From: Shimia sp040370365
GTDB taxonomy: Bacteria; Pseudomonadota; Alphaproteobacteria; Rhodobacterales; Rhodobacteraceae
NCBI RefSeq assembly: GCF_040370365.1
Contig: NZ_BAABWQ010000002.1
Location: forward strand, 372,001-436,000
DNA length: 64,000 bases
Direction: 5' to 3'
Shown here: positions 8,286 to 17,808 of the stretch, piece after piece
Position numbering within the stretch: position 1 is the first letter of the stretch
How the letters are laid out: each line of letters starts with the position of its first letter
Notes under the pieces: model-generated
Database searches by the model: none
Told to the model about the DNA's origin: nothing
The model's input: only the letters and a program-made list of their open reading frames with translations
Made by a program: the position numbers and the translations under genes

Positions 8286-11200
8286 ATGGCTGATCCAAAT
8301 GGACCGGGAATTGTGGACGGAACTGAAGAAGACGACATCATTGAAGTCGGCTCTACAGATTCGGACGGCGACACCGTAGACAGCAACGGCAACGCGATCA
8401 GCGCTCAAGACGGCGATGACAGCATCCATGCTGGCGCTGGGGATGACACAATCTTTGCTGGCAACGGCGACGACACAGTGCGTGCCGGAGACGGCGACGA
8501 CGAAGTGTTTGGCGATGAAGTTGGCAGCCAAGATGGGGATGACCTCCCCGGCGACGATCACCTTGCAGGCGATGGCGGCAACGACACCGTTGACGGCATG
8601 GATGGCAACGACACCATCTATGGCGGCTACGCACCCGGCACCACACCCACCCCATCCTCCGGTGCCATCGAAAGCTTTAACTGGAGCGAGATCGGGACCC
8701 CGGCCGACGGCGACGTACTAAGCGAACCGTTTGTTCAGGACACAGGGTCAATTTCGGTCACCTACACCACCTCGAATATTGGCGGGGGTGACAACACCTT
8801 TGAAGACGACACACAGTTGCTCGATGGCATCGACACTGGCGGAGAGACCGGCGACGCAAACAGCGCAGCACGTTTGACCACCGGGTCTGGCGTCAATGCG
8901 TCAACCTCGCAAATGATTGCATTCTCCGAAGCGGTTGAAAACGTTCAGTTCCGCATCAACGACATCGACGAAAACTCTGTTGTGAAAGTGCTCGCGTGGG
9001 ATGCTGAAGGCAACCCAATCGAAGTCACGTTCACTGCGGAAGACCTGTCCAACTTGAACGTTGTTGACATCGACGCTGCTCCGGGCAGCGAAGGTGCAAT
9101 TTCGGATGGCTCTGCACCGGGCGATTCCACGGACGGTGCGAATTCGGTACTGGTCAACATTCCAGGCCCAGTAGCAAACTTTGAAGTGCGTCTCGTAAAC
9201 CTGTCTGACGACCCTGCGGACGTCACAGTTTCTGACATCTTCTTTGAAGGTGGCGAAGGCGAGCTTCCTGTAGACGGCGACGACGTTTTGACCGGCGGTG
9301 CAGGCGAAGACCTGATCTACGGTCAGGAAGGGGATGACCTTCTCACCGGTGGCGACGGCATGGACACGCTGGATGGCGGCGCGGACTCCGACACAATTGT
9401 CGGTGGGTCTCACCTCGATCTGGTTGTTGGCGGCGAAGACGGCAACGACAACGACACGCTTGACCTGCGCGGTCAGGGTCCTGTGACAATCGTCTACGAT
9501 CCGGAGAACGACGAAAATGGCGTCGTCGTGATCGATGAAACCGGCGAAGCTTTCGAATTCCACGAAATCGAGAACATCCTTTACGACGAACTGTCAGACC
9601 GCGACCGCGATGGCATCGTTGAAGGCACCGCTGCTGGCGAGCTGATCGACGACATCTACGCTGGTGATCCGGATGGCGATTTTGTCGACAACGAAGACAA
9701 CATCTTCCCGGCTCTCGGCCCAAATGACGACATCATCGTTGGATACGGCGGCAATGACACCGTCGTCGCCGGTCCCGGCAACGACGTGGCCTTTGGCGGC
9801 GCGGGCGATGACGTTTTGGGCGGCGGCACCGGTGACGATAGCTTGGTCGGTGGCGCAGGCAACGATTTTGCCGAAGGTGTGCTGGGCGACGATCTGCTGA
9901 TCGGCCGCGATGGCGACGACACGCTGACGGGCGGCGACGGCAATGACCGCCTGATCGGTGGGGCGGATGACGACGTTCTCGCCGGTGGCGCAGACGACGA
10001 CACTCTGGAAGGCGGCGACGGCAACGACCAACTCGACGGCTCTCAGGGCAACGACGAGATGCACGGCGGCGCTGGCGACGATTCCCTTGACGCAGGCGGT
10101 GGCGACGACACGCTATTTGCGGGCGCAGGCGATGACTTCCTCGAAGGCAACCCGGGCGACGACGTGCTCTGGGGCGAAGACGGCAATGACACAATCCTCG
10201 GCAACGACGGCGATGACACCATCGACGGTGGCGCTGGCGATGATGTGATTTCCACCGGCCCGGGCGAAGATGTTGTCAACGCAGGTGATGACCGCGACAC
10301 CATCATTGTTGTTGGTATCGACAATCAATTTGTGGACGGCGCAGAAGGCGGCGACGACTTCGACACGCTCGAAGTACGCGGCAATGCTGAAGTTGAATAT
10401 GATCCTTTGAACCCTGAAAATGGGGTTGTCTACTATCTGGATGACAGCGACGTACGCACGGGGATCACCACAACCTTTGTGAACATCGAAAACGTTGTGA
10501 TCGTGGACACCAGCGCGTTGGACGGCGTGGTCGAAGGCACTGATGGCGCAGATTTGATCGACGCCTCCTACATGGGTGATCCAGAAGGTGATCGCATTGA
10601 CAACTTTGATGCGCTCGACAACTTCCTAGACGAGGCGCTCGACTCCACCGTACCTTCCAGCTTCTTTGAAGCACCAGGTGGTACACCACGTGGCGATGAT
10701 CGCGACGCGGTTGACGCAGGCGCAGGTGACGACACCGTGTTGTCCGGCGAGGGCGACGATGTTGTGCACGGCGGCGCAGGCAATGACCTGATCGACGCGG
10801 GCGCAGGCTTTGACGATGTGTCCGGCGGCGATGACAACGACACCATCTTTGGTGGCATCGGCACCGACAAACTCTTCGGCGAAGACGGCGACGACGAACT
10901 TTGGGGCGGCGCACAAGGCGACAGCCTCTGGGGCGGCGACGGCGACGATGTCCTGATGGGCGAAGGCGACTCCGACCTTCTGGTAGGTGGCGAAGGCAAC
11001 GACACAATCGACGGTGGCCAAGGCTCTGACATCATCGACGGCGGCGAAGGTGATGACAGCATCATCGGCGGCGACGGCGACGACATCATCTCAACCGGCG
11101 CTGGTGCAAACTACGTCGACGCGGGCTCCGGCAACAACGTTGTCATTGCGGGCATTGGTGATGACACGCTGATCGGTGGCATTGGCGGTGACGATATCGA

Positions 11201-12509
11201 CGGTGGCGCAGGCGATGACTTGATCATTGGCGGCGCGGGCGAAGACACCATCGACGGCGGCGAAGGCAATGACCGTATCACCGGCGGAACCCCCGGCGTC
11301 ACAGGCGTGGCCTCTGTTGGTCAAACACCTGACGTCCTGAACGGTGGCGACGGCGATGACATCATCAACGGCGACTCTGGTGATGACCGCATCAACGGCG
11401 GTGATGACAACGACAGCATCGGTGGCGGCATCGGCGGTGACACTATCCAAGGTGGTGACGGCGATGATGTGATCTACGGCGAAGACAGCTTTGATCTGGA
11501 CACAGGTGAGCTGGTCGACCGCCCTGCTGATTTCGATGATGCGCTTGCGCTGGAACCTGGTGATGACGACATTCGCGGCGGGGACGGCAACGACGAAATC
11601 TACGGTCAAGAAGGTGACGACACCATCTCCGGCGGGGACGGCAATGACACCATCACCGGTGGCACCGGCACCGACGTCCTTTCAGGTGGCGATGATCGAG
11701 ACCTCTTCATCATCAACTCTGCTGAAGAAGGCATTGGTGACGAAATCTTGGGTGGTGACGGTGGCGACGACCTCGACACACTTGATATCGCTGGTGAACG
11801 TGGCGTGGACTGGCGCCTGACCGATCTGGAAACTGACAGCGACGGCAACGGTCTCGACGGCACCGTCGAATTCCTCGACGGCGCGGGCAATGTCACCGGC
11901 ACAGCAACCTTTGAGAACATCGAAATCGTTTGCTTCACACCCGGCACCAAGATCCTGACCCCGCTGGGCGAAGTTTCGGTGGAGAACCTGCAAGAAGGCG
12001 ATCAGGTTGTGACACGTGACAACGGATTGCAAACCATCCGTTGGGCAGGTCGCAAACACGTTTCTGCGCAAGAGCTTATGGCCCGCCCAGAGTTCCGCCC
12101 AATCCTGATCAAACAGGGCGCGTTGGGTCCAAACCAGCCGGAACGTGACATGATGGTGTCTCCGAGCCACCGCATGTTGCTGGTGTCGGAACAGGCTGAG
12201 CTGTTGTTTGACGAACGCGAAGTTCTGGTTTCGGCCAAACACCTGCTGCATCTGGACGGTGTGGAGCAAGTGGACGCAGCTGGCGTCGACTACATCCACT
12301 TCATGTGTGACAACCACGAAGTGGTCCTCGCTGATGGTGCATGGAGCGAAAGCTTCCAGCCAGGTGAATACTCAATGAACGGGATCGGCAAAGAACAGCG
12401 TGATGAAATTTTCGCTCTGTTCCCCGAGCTGAAAGATCTTGACGGTCTGGCCAACTACACCACAGCCCGTCTGTCTCTGAAACGGCACGAAGCCAAACTG
12501 TTGGCCTAA
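8286..12509 (+). CDS. RTX-repeat calcium-binding protein with C-terminal Hint domain
   Basis: A 1407-residue acidic, Gly/Asp-rich protein. Blocks of RTX nonapeptides (GGxGxDxL type, for example GGDGNDTITGG) bind calcium and usually mark type I secretion; there is no N-terminal signal peptide, in line with that route. Residues about 115-325 form a non-repeat, probably beta-rich domain. The C-terminal 190 residues are a Hint_2 (hedgehog/intein) domain starting at Cys1216 (VCFTPGTKILTPLGE) with SPSHRMLL and DNHEVVLADG motifs, which may autocleave at the Cys. Three beta modules of the DTLDLxG...ENI type end successive RTX blocks. The ATG at 8286 follows GAGAAAGAGGG. No type I exporter genes are nearby. 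Confidence 0.93.
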   Translation: MADPNGPGIVDGTEEDDIIEVGSTDSDGDTVDSNGNAISAQDGDDSIHAGAGDDTIFAGNGDDTVRAGDGDDEVFGDEVGSQDGDDLPGDDHLAGDGGNDTVDGMDGNDTIYGGYAPGTTPTPSSGAIESFNWSEIGTPADGDVLSEPFVQDTGSISVTYTTSNIGGGDNTFEDDTQLLDGIDTGGETGDANSAARLTTGSGVNASTSQMIAFSEAVENVQFRINDIDENSVVKVLAWDAEGNPIEVTFTAEDLSNLNVVDIDAAPGSEGAISDGSAPGDSTDGANSVLVNIPGPVANFEVRLVNLSDDPADVTVSDIFFEGGEGELPVDGDDVLTGGAGEDLIYGQEGDDLLTGGDGMDTLDGGADSDTIVGGSHLDLVVGGEDGNDNDTLDLRGQGPVTIVYDPENDENGVVVIDETGEAFEFHEIENILYDELSDRDRDGIVEGTAAGELIDDIYAGDPDGDFVDNEDNIFPALGPNDDIIVGYGGNDTVVAGPGNDVAFGGAGDDVLGGGTGDDSLVGGAGNDFAEGVLGDDLLIGRDGDDTLTGGDGNDRLIGGADDDVLAGGADDDTLEGGDGNDQLDGSQGNDEMHGGAGDDSLDAGGGDDTLFAGAGDDFLEGNPGDDVLWGEDGNDTILGNDGDDTIDGGAGDDVISTGPGEDVVNAGDDRDTIIVVGIDNQFVDGAEGGDDFDTLEVRGNAEVEYDPLNPENGVVYYLDDSDVRTGITTTFVNIENVVIVDTSALDGVVEGTDGADLIDASYMGDPEGDRIDNFDALDNFLDEALDSTVPSSFFEAPGGTPRGDDRDAVDAGAGDDTVLSGEGDDVVHGGAGNDLIDAGAGFDDVSGGDDNDTIFGGIGTDKLFGEDGDDELWGGAQGDSLWGGDGDDVLMGEGDSDLLVGGEGNDTIDGGQGSDIIDGGEGDDSIIGGDGDDIISTGAGANYVDAGSGNNVVIAGIGDDTLIGGIGGDDIDGGAGDDLIIGGAGEDTIDGGEGNDRITGGTPGVTGVASVGQTPDVLNGGDGDDIINGDSGDDRINGGDDNDSIGGGIGGDTIQGGDGDDVIYGEDSFDLDTGELVDRPADFDDALALEPGDDDIRGGDGNDEIYGQEGDDTISGGDGNDTITGGTGTDVLSGGDDRDLFIINSAEEGIGDEILGGDGGDDLDTLDIAGERGVDWRLTDLETDSDGNGLDGTVEFLDGAGNVTGTATFENIEIVCFTPGTKILTPLGEVSVENLQEGDQVVTRDNGLQTIRWAGRKHVSAQELMARPEFRPILIKQGALGPNQPERDMMVSPSHRMLLVSEQAELLFDEREVLVSAKHLLHLDGVEQVDAAGVDYIHFMCDNHEVVLADGAWSESFQPGEYSMNGIGKEQRDEIFALFPELKDLDGLANYTTARLSLKRHEAKLLA

Positions 12510-12539
12510 GCGGCCTGCACAAAAGTTCGCTATGGGACG

Positions 12540-12572
12540 GGTCGACCTTCGGGTCGACCTTTCTCGTTTTGC
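12540..12572 (+). terminator. Rho-independent terminator after the RTX gene
   Basis: GGTCGACC, loop TTCG, GGTCGACC, then a T-rich run (TTTCTCGTTTT). The 8-bp stem is itself palindromic and closed by a stable UUCG tetraloop, 30 bases after the RTX stop codon. Confidence 0.85.
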
Positions 12573-12653
12573 GCACCCGATCTTCAAGGCTAGACATCGG
12601 ACACCAACCTGGTGTCAAGTCTGTGTGAGCAACACCAAGGATCAGAGATAAAC

Positions 12654-13436
12654 ATGCCTGCAGCACCAAATGTTTTCAAAGCCGCGCTTGCCAAAAAACA
12701 ACCTCAAATCGGCTGTTGGATGAATTTTGGCAGCACGGTCGGCGCAGAGCTGATGACCACCACAGGCTTTGACTGGCTGGTGATCGACGGCGAACACGGC
12801 CCCAATGACCTTCTCTCCATCACCGACCAACTCCGTGTGCTACATGGCACAACCAGCCACGCGGTGGTGCGTGTACCTGTTGGCGAAGCTTGGATATTAA
12901 AGCAGACCCTGGATGCAGGCGCGCAAACCGTGCTGGTTCCTATGGTCGACACCGCGCAACAAGCAGAGGCAATCGTGCGCGCGTGCCACTATGCGCCTGA
13001 TGGTATCCGCGGCTTGGGAGGTATAGGCGCGCGCGTGACGGGCTTTGGCTCAGTCACAGAGTATGCCACGACCGCAAACGCTCAAATCTGTGTTTTGGTA
13101 CAGGCTGAAACCCGCGCCGCGATCAGCAACCTTGATGACATTCTGGCAGTTGACGGCGTTGACGGTGTGTTCATTGGTCCCGCAGATTTGTCAGCAGACA
13201 TGGGGTTCCCCGGCAACAGTGACGCCCCCGAAGTTCAAGCTGTGATTGAAGACGCCATTCAACGCATCGCAGCCGCAGGTAAAGCGCCCGGCATCCTCAC
13301 CTTCTCATTACAGCACGCGCAAAGGTATCTCTCGCTTGGGGCCACATTTGTCGCCGTTGGCATAGACACCTTTGTGTTGGCGACCGCAGCACGATCGTTG
13401 TCCGCAGAGGCCAAGTCTTTGCTACCCAAGGCATAG
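12654..13436 (+). CDS. HpcH/HpaI family aldolase
   Basis: A 260-residue class II pyruvate aldolase of the HpcH/HpaI family (4-hydroxy-2-oxoheptanedioate or 2-keto-3-deoxy-L-rhamnonate aldolase type). The DWLVIDGEHGPND segment near residues 41-53 carries the catalytic region, VQAETRAAISNLDDI holds a metal-ligand Glu and IGPADLSADMG the metal Asp. The reaction cleaves 4-hydroxy-2-oxoacids to pyruvate and an aldehyde. Start is ATG 12654; the 14 upstream in-frame codons are not conserved. It is a single-gene unit with terminators on both sides. Confidence 0.9.
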   Translation: MPAAPNVFKAALAKKQPQIGCWMNFGSTVGAELMTTTGFDWLVIDGEHGPNDLLSITDQLRVLHGTTSHAVVRVPVGEAWILKQTLDAGAQTVLVPMVDTAQQAEAIVRACHYAPDGIRGLGGIGARVTGFGSVTEYATTANAQICVLVQAETRAAISNLDDILAVDGVDGVFIGPADLSADMGFPGNSDAPEVQAVIEDAIQRIAAAGKAPGILTFSLQHAQRYLSLGATFVAVGIDTFVLATAARSLSAEAKSLLPKA

Positions 13437-13439
13437 TGA

Positions 13440-13468
13440 AAGACGCCCCAATCGGGCGTCTTCCTTTA
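13440..13468 (+). terminator. Terminator between convergent genes
   Basis: Stem AGACGCCC/GGGCGTCT with a short AT-containing loop and TTCCTTT after it, a few bases past the aldolase stop. It lies between convergent genes and may also serve the DUF3604 gene from the other side, where only three T follow. Confidence 0.8.
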
Positions 13469-13482
13469 TAGGTAACAGCGCC

Positions 13483-15456
13483 TTAGCCTTCTTTGGGTGT
13501 GTACCAAATCGGCGACGAATACGCCCGTTCCTGATGGATCAATACCGCGTCTTCCGGCAACTCAATGCCATAGCGCACTTTGTCATAGAGCACCCAGCGC
13601 GGCGTTGGAATTTCCAGCGCTCGCACATAATAAAACGCTGGCTCAGATGCATCAAACTCTGGGTCTGTCCAAACCGTGGTTAGCTCCGAAGCACCAATTG
13701 TATTGCTCCAACTGGCGCTTTCGATGTCCACTGTATTGCCCACTGCTGGCAACTTCCCCTCGGCATCCGGCGTACGGTCGCCAGACCAAACCACATCAAA
13801 GACTTTTTCATGGAGTGCCCCTTCAGCATCCATCCAGCCTTTCACAACTTGCATCCGGTCTAAATTGGCACCAATCGGATCGCGCAGTGCCACCAACAAG
13901 AAGCTCGGCGCGCCTTCGCCTTCCGTCGGGCGTAGATCACTGCCCATTGGCACACCCTTGGAATACCCAATCACAGCCGGATTGCGGTTACGCAAATCAT
14001 CTTCGTCAAACTCCCAGCCACCGAAGAACCGCAGGCCAATGCGTGGGCCCGTTGTCGCGTAGGTCTCACGGCGCTTGAACGCATCAAAAATCGCAGACCG
14101 GGTGTTTTCTGTCGCCCAAACAGCTGTATACCCCGACGCCACCAACATGTGCCCGTCAATCCGGCCCAACGCGCTTTCGATAAACGGATGCTCGATGCGT
14201 GTTGGAGACGGCTCCACACTGACGGACTTTGAGAAGAAGTTCTCTTCCTCTGCTGTGGTCAACGCTGTGTGGCTGTCCGTCGCGCCGCCCAATCCAAACT
14301 TGTACGGGTTTACACCCAACTGTTTCTCAAGCGCCAAACCACGTTTGAGCGCCTCACGCGCATACTCCCCGCCCAGCATACCCTCGGTTTTCACCTCGGT
14401 CAGATCAAGGTTCCCGACATCCCAGTTTTCATAATCCGCGAATTCGTCATTGGGGCTAAGATAGGGGTGCGCCTCGCCGTCACCTTTGATCTGCGTGATT
14501 TCATAGTGCGGCTCCCACTTGGCACGCAATTGCGCGTACTCTTTGTCTACTTTGCCACCGTGATAGGTATCCTCAGTCGGGAACATCCATCCATTCGACA
14601 GGTTGCCGTTGTGTGCAAACGCCACCGCACGGCCCCCGGTTTTCTCCTGATATTCTTCCAGCCAGTTCCAAAGATGAAACGGATCTGTGTCGCCATAAGG
14701 CGGTTGTGTGACGGGTGGCACCATCTGCAAGGCGCGGGTTGCACCATCACGCAACATCACGTTGCGATGAAGGTTGAAACCTTTGGGAACAGACGTCCAT
14801 TCAAACCCAATAAAGGCTGAGAACCTCCCCGGATCATTGTGGGTCTCCGCGGCATCCACAATTTTTTCCCAAGTGAACGCATACGGGTCTGCACCCGGGC
14901 TGTAGTTTTCCAAAAGCAATTCTGGCAACGTCATTTGAGAGAAGTTGGTGATCAGATCAAATGCTGTTTTGCCGGCCTCAGCCCCACCTTTTTTATACCC
15001 CTCGTACCACTCCCGCCCTTTCGGGTCCGCCAGAACACCGGGTTTTCCGGCCTGCAAGTCCGGTGCAAACCCCATCAAATCCGTGTGGTCGGTCAACACC
15101 ATCCAATCAAGCGGACGGCTCAATTTCACTGGCTGCCCGGTGGAAGACATTACCTGCTCACCTTTTGCGAACCGCCACGCGTCATCTGGCCCCAAGATAT
15201 TGCCAAAGGCTCCGGCATCCAGCGAAAGCCCTGTGTGCAAATGGGTCTCCCCCCACAAAGGAAACATTGGAAAGTCCCGATTTGCATAGGGTGAATACGG
15301 AGCCTCAGAAAAACTCCCCTCCGCGGCCTCTTCCGATGGCACCACCTGTGCCAAACCCGGGCCGGCAACCAACGCCAATCCAACACCCAAAACAGTGGTT
15401 TTAAGCAGATCAGATCTCAGAAATCGTTTCTTCTCAAAAGCGTTTCTCAATAACAT
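13483..15456 (-). CDS. DUF3604 domain-containing periplasmic protein
   Basis: A 657-residue protein with an N-terminal signal sequence (basic start then TTVLGVGLALVAGPGLAQ) and a DUF3604 domain over nearly all the rest. Possible metal-binding PHP-like motifs are GETHLHTGLS (about residue 75) and LTDHTDLMG (about 125), plus FAHNGN and GATDSHTAL. Family members are exported, PHP-superfamily-like proteins with no proven activity. The ATG at 15456 has GGGAGG upstream; the longer frame from 15477 lacks one. It is third in a same-strand set after the PPIase-like and HupE/UreJ genes, with a 145-base gap. Confidence 0.88.
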   Translation of the reverse strand: MLLRNAFEKKRFLRSDLLKTTVLGVGLALVAGPGLAQVVPSEEAAEGSFSEAPYSPYANRDFPMFPLWGETHLHTGLSLDAGAFGNILGPDDAWRFAKGEQVMSSTGQPVKLSRPLDWMVLTDHTDLMGFAPDLQAGKPGVLADPKGREWYEGYKKGGAEAGKTAFDLITNFSQMTLPELLLENYSPGADPYAFTWEKIVDAAETHNDPGRFSAFIGFEWTSVPKGFNLHRNVMLRDGATRALQMVPPVTQPPYGDTDPFHLWNWLEEYQEKTGGRAVAFAHNGNLSNGWMFPTEDTYHGGKVDKEYAQLRAKWEPHYEITQIKGDGEAHPYLSPNDEFADYENWDVGNLDLTEVKTEGMLGGEYAREALKRGLALEKQLGVNPYKFGLGGATDSHTALTTAEEENFFSKSVSVEPSPTRIEHPFIESALGRIDGHMLVASGYTAVWATENTRSAIFDAFKRRETYATTGPRIGLRFFGGWEFDEDDLRNRNPAVIGYSKGVPMGSDLRPTEGEGAPSFLLVALRDPIGANLDRMQVVKGWMDAEGALHEKVFDVVWSGDRTPDAEGKLPAVGNTVDIESASWSNTIGASELTTVWTDPEFDASEPAFYYVRALEIPTPRWVLYDKVRYGIELPEDAVLIHQERAYSSPIWYTPKEG

Positions 15457-15601
15457 CGCGAGCCTCCCAGAATACAATGCAGCGACCCGCGCCTAGATCG
15501 CGCAGGTCCAATTCAATAATTGAATAGTGCCGTGGTATAAGAGAAGCCTAACCGGACCGTCTTGTTTTCCAAAGAAAAAACGTAGTTTCGTTCGGCAAAC
15601 C

Positions 15602-16615
15602 CTAAAATCCAGCCAGCCGCTCAGCAAACCAAAACGTCGCCACCGCGCCGATGCCATACCCCGAAACCGTTCGCAGAACCGGGGTCATAGACCTGTCACG
15701 TCGCATCTGCGCAATTGTCCAGCGCCCCGCAAACAACAGACCAGCCATCACAGCGACAAACACCAGCTGCCCGGCCTCCACACCGAGGTTAAACGCCACA
15801 AGTGCTGCGAGGATGTCCTGCTGTGGCAAACCAATCTCACGCAGTGCGCCCGCAAATCCCAGCCCATGTAGCAATCCAAACAGAAAACACACCCGCCACG
15901 GGTTACGCCCGGCGGCGCTGTTTTGCCCGCGCAGAATTTCAAGTGCAAGAAACACGATGGACAGTGCGATCACTGCCTCAACCGGCGGTCCTGGCACCCG
16001 GATGACATCCAGCGCAGACAAGCCCAAAGTGATCGAATGCGCCACAGTGAACGCTGTCACAGCCCCCACCAGTTGCCACATTGTGCCCACCAATAGCATC
16101 AACGCAAACACGAACAGCAAATGGTCGTATCCCTCTAGAATGTGCTCAAAGCCCAACGGAAAATAGCTTCCAAACACCGCCAAAGCTCCGGGGTCAGCCG
16201 ACACAACAAATTGGGTGGTATGGCTGGTCAGTCGCGCAGTTTGCGCGCCATCACCCGGCGTGGCAACCACCCGAAGCAACACATCAGTGCGCTGTGCATC
16301 CAACCCGTCGATGGCGATGACATGTCCTGCCAAACCGCCTTCACACGTTGTAATCCACCCGCTTTGCCAGGCTTGGCCATCAGAGCGCAGTTTTGGGCCG
16401 AGCCCGGGATCACACGTCTCCGGCAGGCGCAGGGACACATCCATAGGCGCGCCTTGAACATCTGGCACGCGCACACTGACACTGTACTGTTGTCCACCAA
16501 ATGGTCGAATGTCGACGTAACCAGGGTCAAGTTCGTGCGCCTGTACGCCGCAGGCAACAACGATACTCAAAATCGCAGCCATTGCCCCAGATATGTAGGT
16601 CCAAACCCGTGTCAT
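15602..16615 (-). CDS. HupE/UreJ family membrane protein
   Basis: A 337-residue protein with a signal peptide ending at VQA-HELDPG, a roughly 130-residue exported beta-rich part containing two Cys (CDPGLG and CEGG), and a C-terminal membrane domain of about six helices. The membrane domain carries HupE/UreJ hallmarks: FPLGFEHILEGYDHLLF, TVAHSITLGL and LHGLGFAGALREIGLP, with conserved His residues inside the membrane. HupE/UreJ proteins are linked to nickel or cobalt uptake, but this long form with an exported N-terminal part is a separate, less understood branch. It overlaps the upstream PPIase-like gene by four bases. Confidence 0.87.
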   Translation of the reverse strand: MTRVWTYISGAMAAILSIVVACGVQAHELDPGYVDIRPFGGQQYSVSVRVPDVQGAPMDVSLRLPETCDPGLGPKLRSDGQAWQSGWITTCEGGLAGHVIAIDGLDAQRTDVLLRVVATPGDGAQTARLTSHTTQFVVSADPGALAVFGSYFPLGFEHILEGYDHLLFVFALMLLVGTMWQLVGAVTAFTVAHSITLGLSALDVIRVPGPPVEAVIALSIVFLALEILRGQNSAAGRNPWRVCFLFGLLHGLGFAGALREIGLPQQDILAALVAFNLGVEAGQLVFVAVMAGLLFAGRWTIAQMRRDRSMTPVLRTVSGYGIGAVATFWFAERLAGF

Positions 16616-17457
16616 TGCGCCAGCACCGCCGCAATCTCGGCCGGCTCAGGCAGTGTCACCTCATATTGAGCGACAAGCTCAACAAGCATGTCTTGCTGCA
16701 AAATCGCCGCTTGTGCGTCTCGCCAATCCGTCAAAACAGCGGCCTGCACTTCCTCAAATGCCGGCACAACTTCTGGCGCAACCGACGTCACCTTCACCGC
16801 GTGCACGCCAAAAGCCGATGTCACCGGCCCACTCCAAACATTCAGCGTCAGGGGGTCCAAAACCGGTACAAAACCACGCCCAAAGACCCCTTCTACTTGA
16901 CGAGCACTCGCCTCCGTCAACGTCGATGGCAACCCGGTTCTTTCGCCGACGGTGGCCGGATCTGCGCCCGCATTCAGCGCTTCAAGGGCAGTGGTCAACT
17001 CATCTGGGTTTTCTAAATTCCCAAAAAACACCTGAGTAAACGTATAGGTTTGCGCAGTGGCATAGCGTCTTTGATTTTCGTCAAAATAGGCACGCAACAC
17101 ATCTGGGTCTGGCACCGCTGCCTGCGCGGCCCCATCCACCAAAAACCGCATCTTCTGAGCCAATCGCTGCCGAATGACGCCATCCCCTTGATCCATACCA
17201 AGCGCCAACGCTTCGCGCACCAACGCTTCCTCTGTCACAAGCTGATCAAGATACTGCGTCACCTCATCTGGGCTTGGCGGACGGCTCAGTGTTTTCTGCA
17301 TCCGCGCGGCCAGTACAGCGACCTCTTCGACAGAAAATGTGATGTTGTCAGGTTCCGCATCCGGTGAGGCGTCTATCAAATGGAAATAGCCAAACACAGC
17401 CCCGGCCAGCACCGCAAAATGAAAAAACGGATCTCTCAAAAATTGGCCCACGCCCAT
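16612..17457 (-). CDS. Membrane-anchored parvulin-type peptidylprolyl isomerase
   Basis: A 281-residue protein with one N-terminal membrane helix (FFHFAVLAGAVFGYFHL) and a SurA/PpiC-like layout: an N-terminal helical chaperone part with LDQLVTEEALVREALALGMD, and a C-terminal PpiC-like domain with FGRGFVPVL...GPVTSAFGVHAVKV. Such proteins assist folding of exported proteins. The ATG at 17457 is preferred over the GTG three bases earlier because AGAGG is then five bases away. Its stop overlaps the HupE/UreJ start by ATGA, so it likely supports maturation of that protein or of DUF3604. Confidence 0.83.
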   Translation of the reverse strand: MGVGQFLRDPFFHFAVLAGAVFGYFHLIDASPDAEPDNITFSVEEVAVLAARMQKTLSRPPSPDEVTQYLDQLVTEEALVREALALGMDQGDGVIRQRLAQKMRFLVDGAAQAAVPDPDVLRAYFDENQRRYATAQTYTFTQVFFGNLENPDELTTALEALNAGADPATVGERTGLPSTLTEASARQVEGVFGRGFVPVLDPLTLNVWSGPVTSAFGVHAVKVTSVAPEVVPAFEEVQAAVLTDWRDAQAAILQQDMLVELVAQYEVTLPEPAEIAAVLAQ

Positions 17458-17808
17458 CACGTCCTCTTAAATAACCTAAATCTCAGGCCACCCTATGTGT
17501 TGATGGGTCACAATCAAGCCTCAGCGGACGAAATTGCAGCCAATCTGTGCAAAAAATGGGCAGCCCCGTATGCGACCGACCTGCAACTCTTTCTACGTTT
17601 CATTGAAAATAGGCTGGCGCAGCCCTTAAAAACCAAGGATATGGAAGGCGACCGCACCAAGGATCACGCGCGCATGCCGGTCAACTCTGGATAGGGTGCT
17701 GAAGTTTACCTTGCAGAGTCCACGGCCCAGTTTCTAGGGTAAGCACGCATGAAAACAAGTGGTTTGGACACAAAGGGTGTGACCAAGACCGCGCACTGGG
17801 GGACGCCA
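17458..17808. other. Divergent intergenic region
   Basis: About 350 bases between the leftward PPIase operon and the rightward ABC operon. It should contain both promoters. I see no convincing gene or strong hairpin; the plus-strand open frame across it has no recognisable features. Confidence 0.4.

Noticed and set aside
8400..11700. Tandem repeats that might be taken for a CRISPR or minisatellite array
   Set aside because: The repetition is of nine-residue RTX codon units inside an open frame; there are no constant repeats with unique spacers.
8398..12317. Long antisense and alternative frames across the RTX gene, including Arg-, Ser/Pro- and Val/Ala-rich ones
   Set aside because: They follow from the repeated GGC-GAC codon pattern of the RTX repeats in other frames and carry no independent coding signals.
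17380..17694. A 104-codon plus-strand frame between the PPIase-like and ABC genes
   Set aside because: It begins inside the PPIase gene, has no ribosome site and no recognisable motif.
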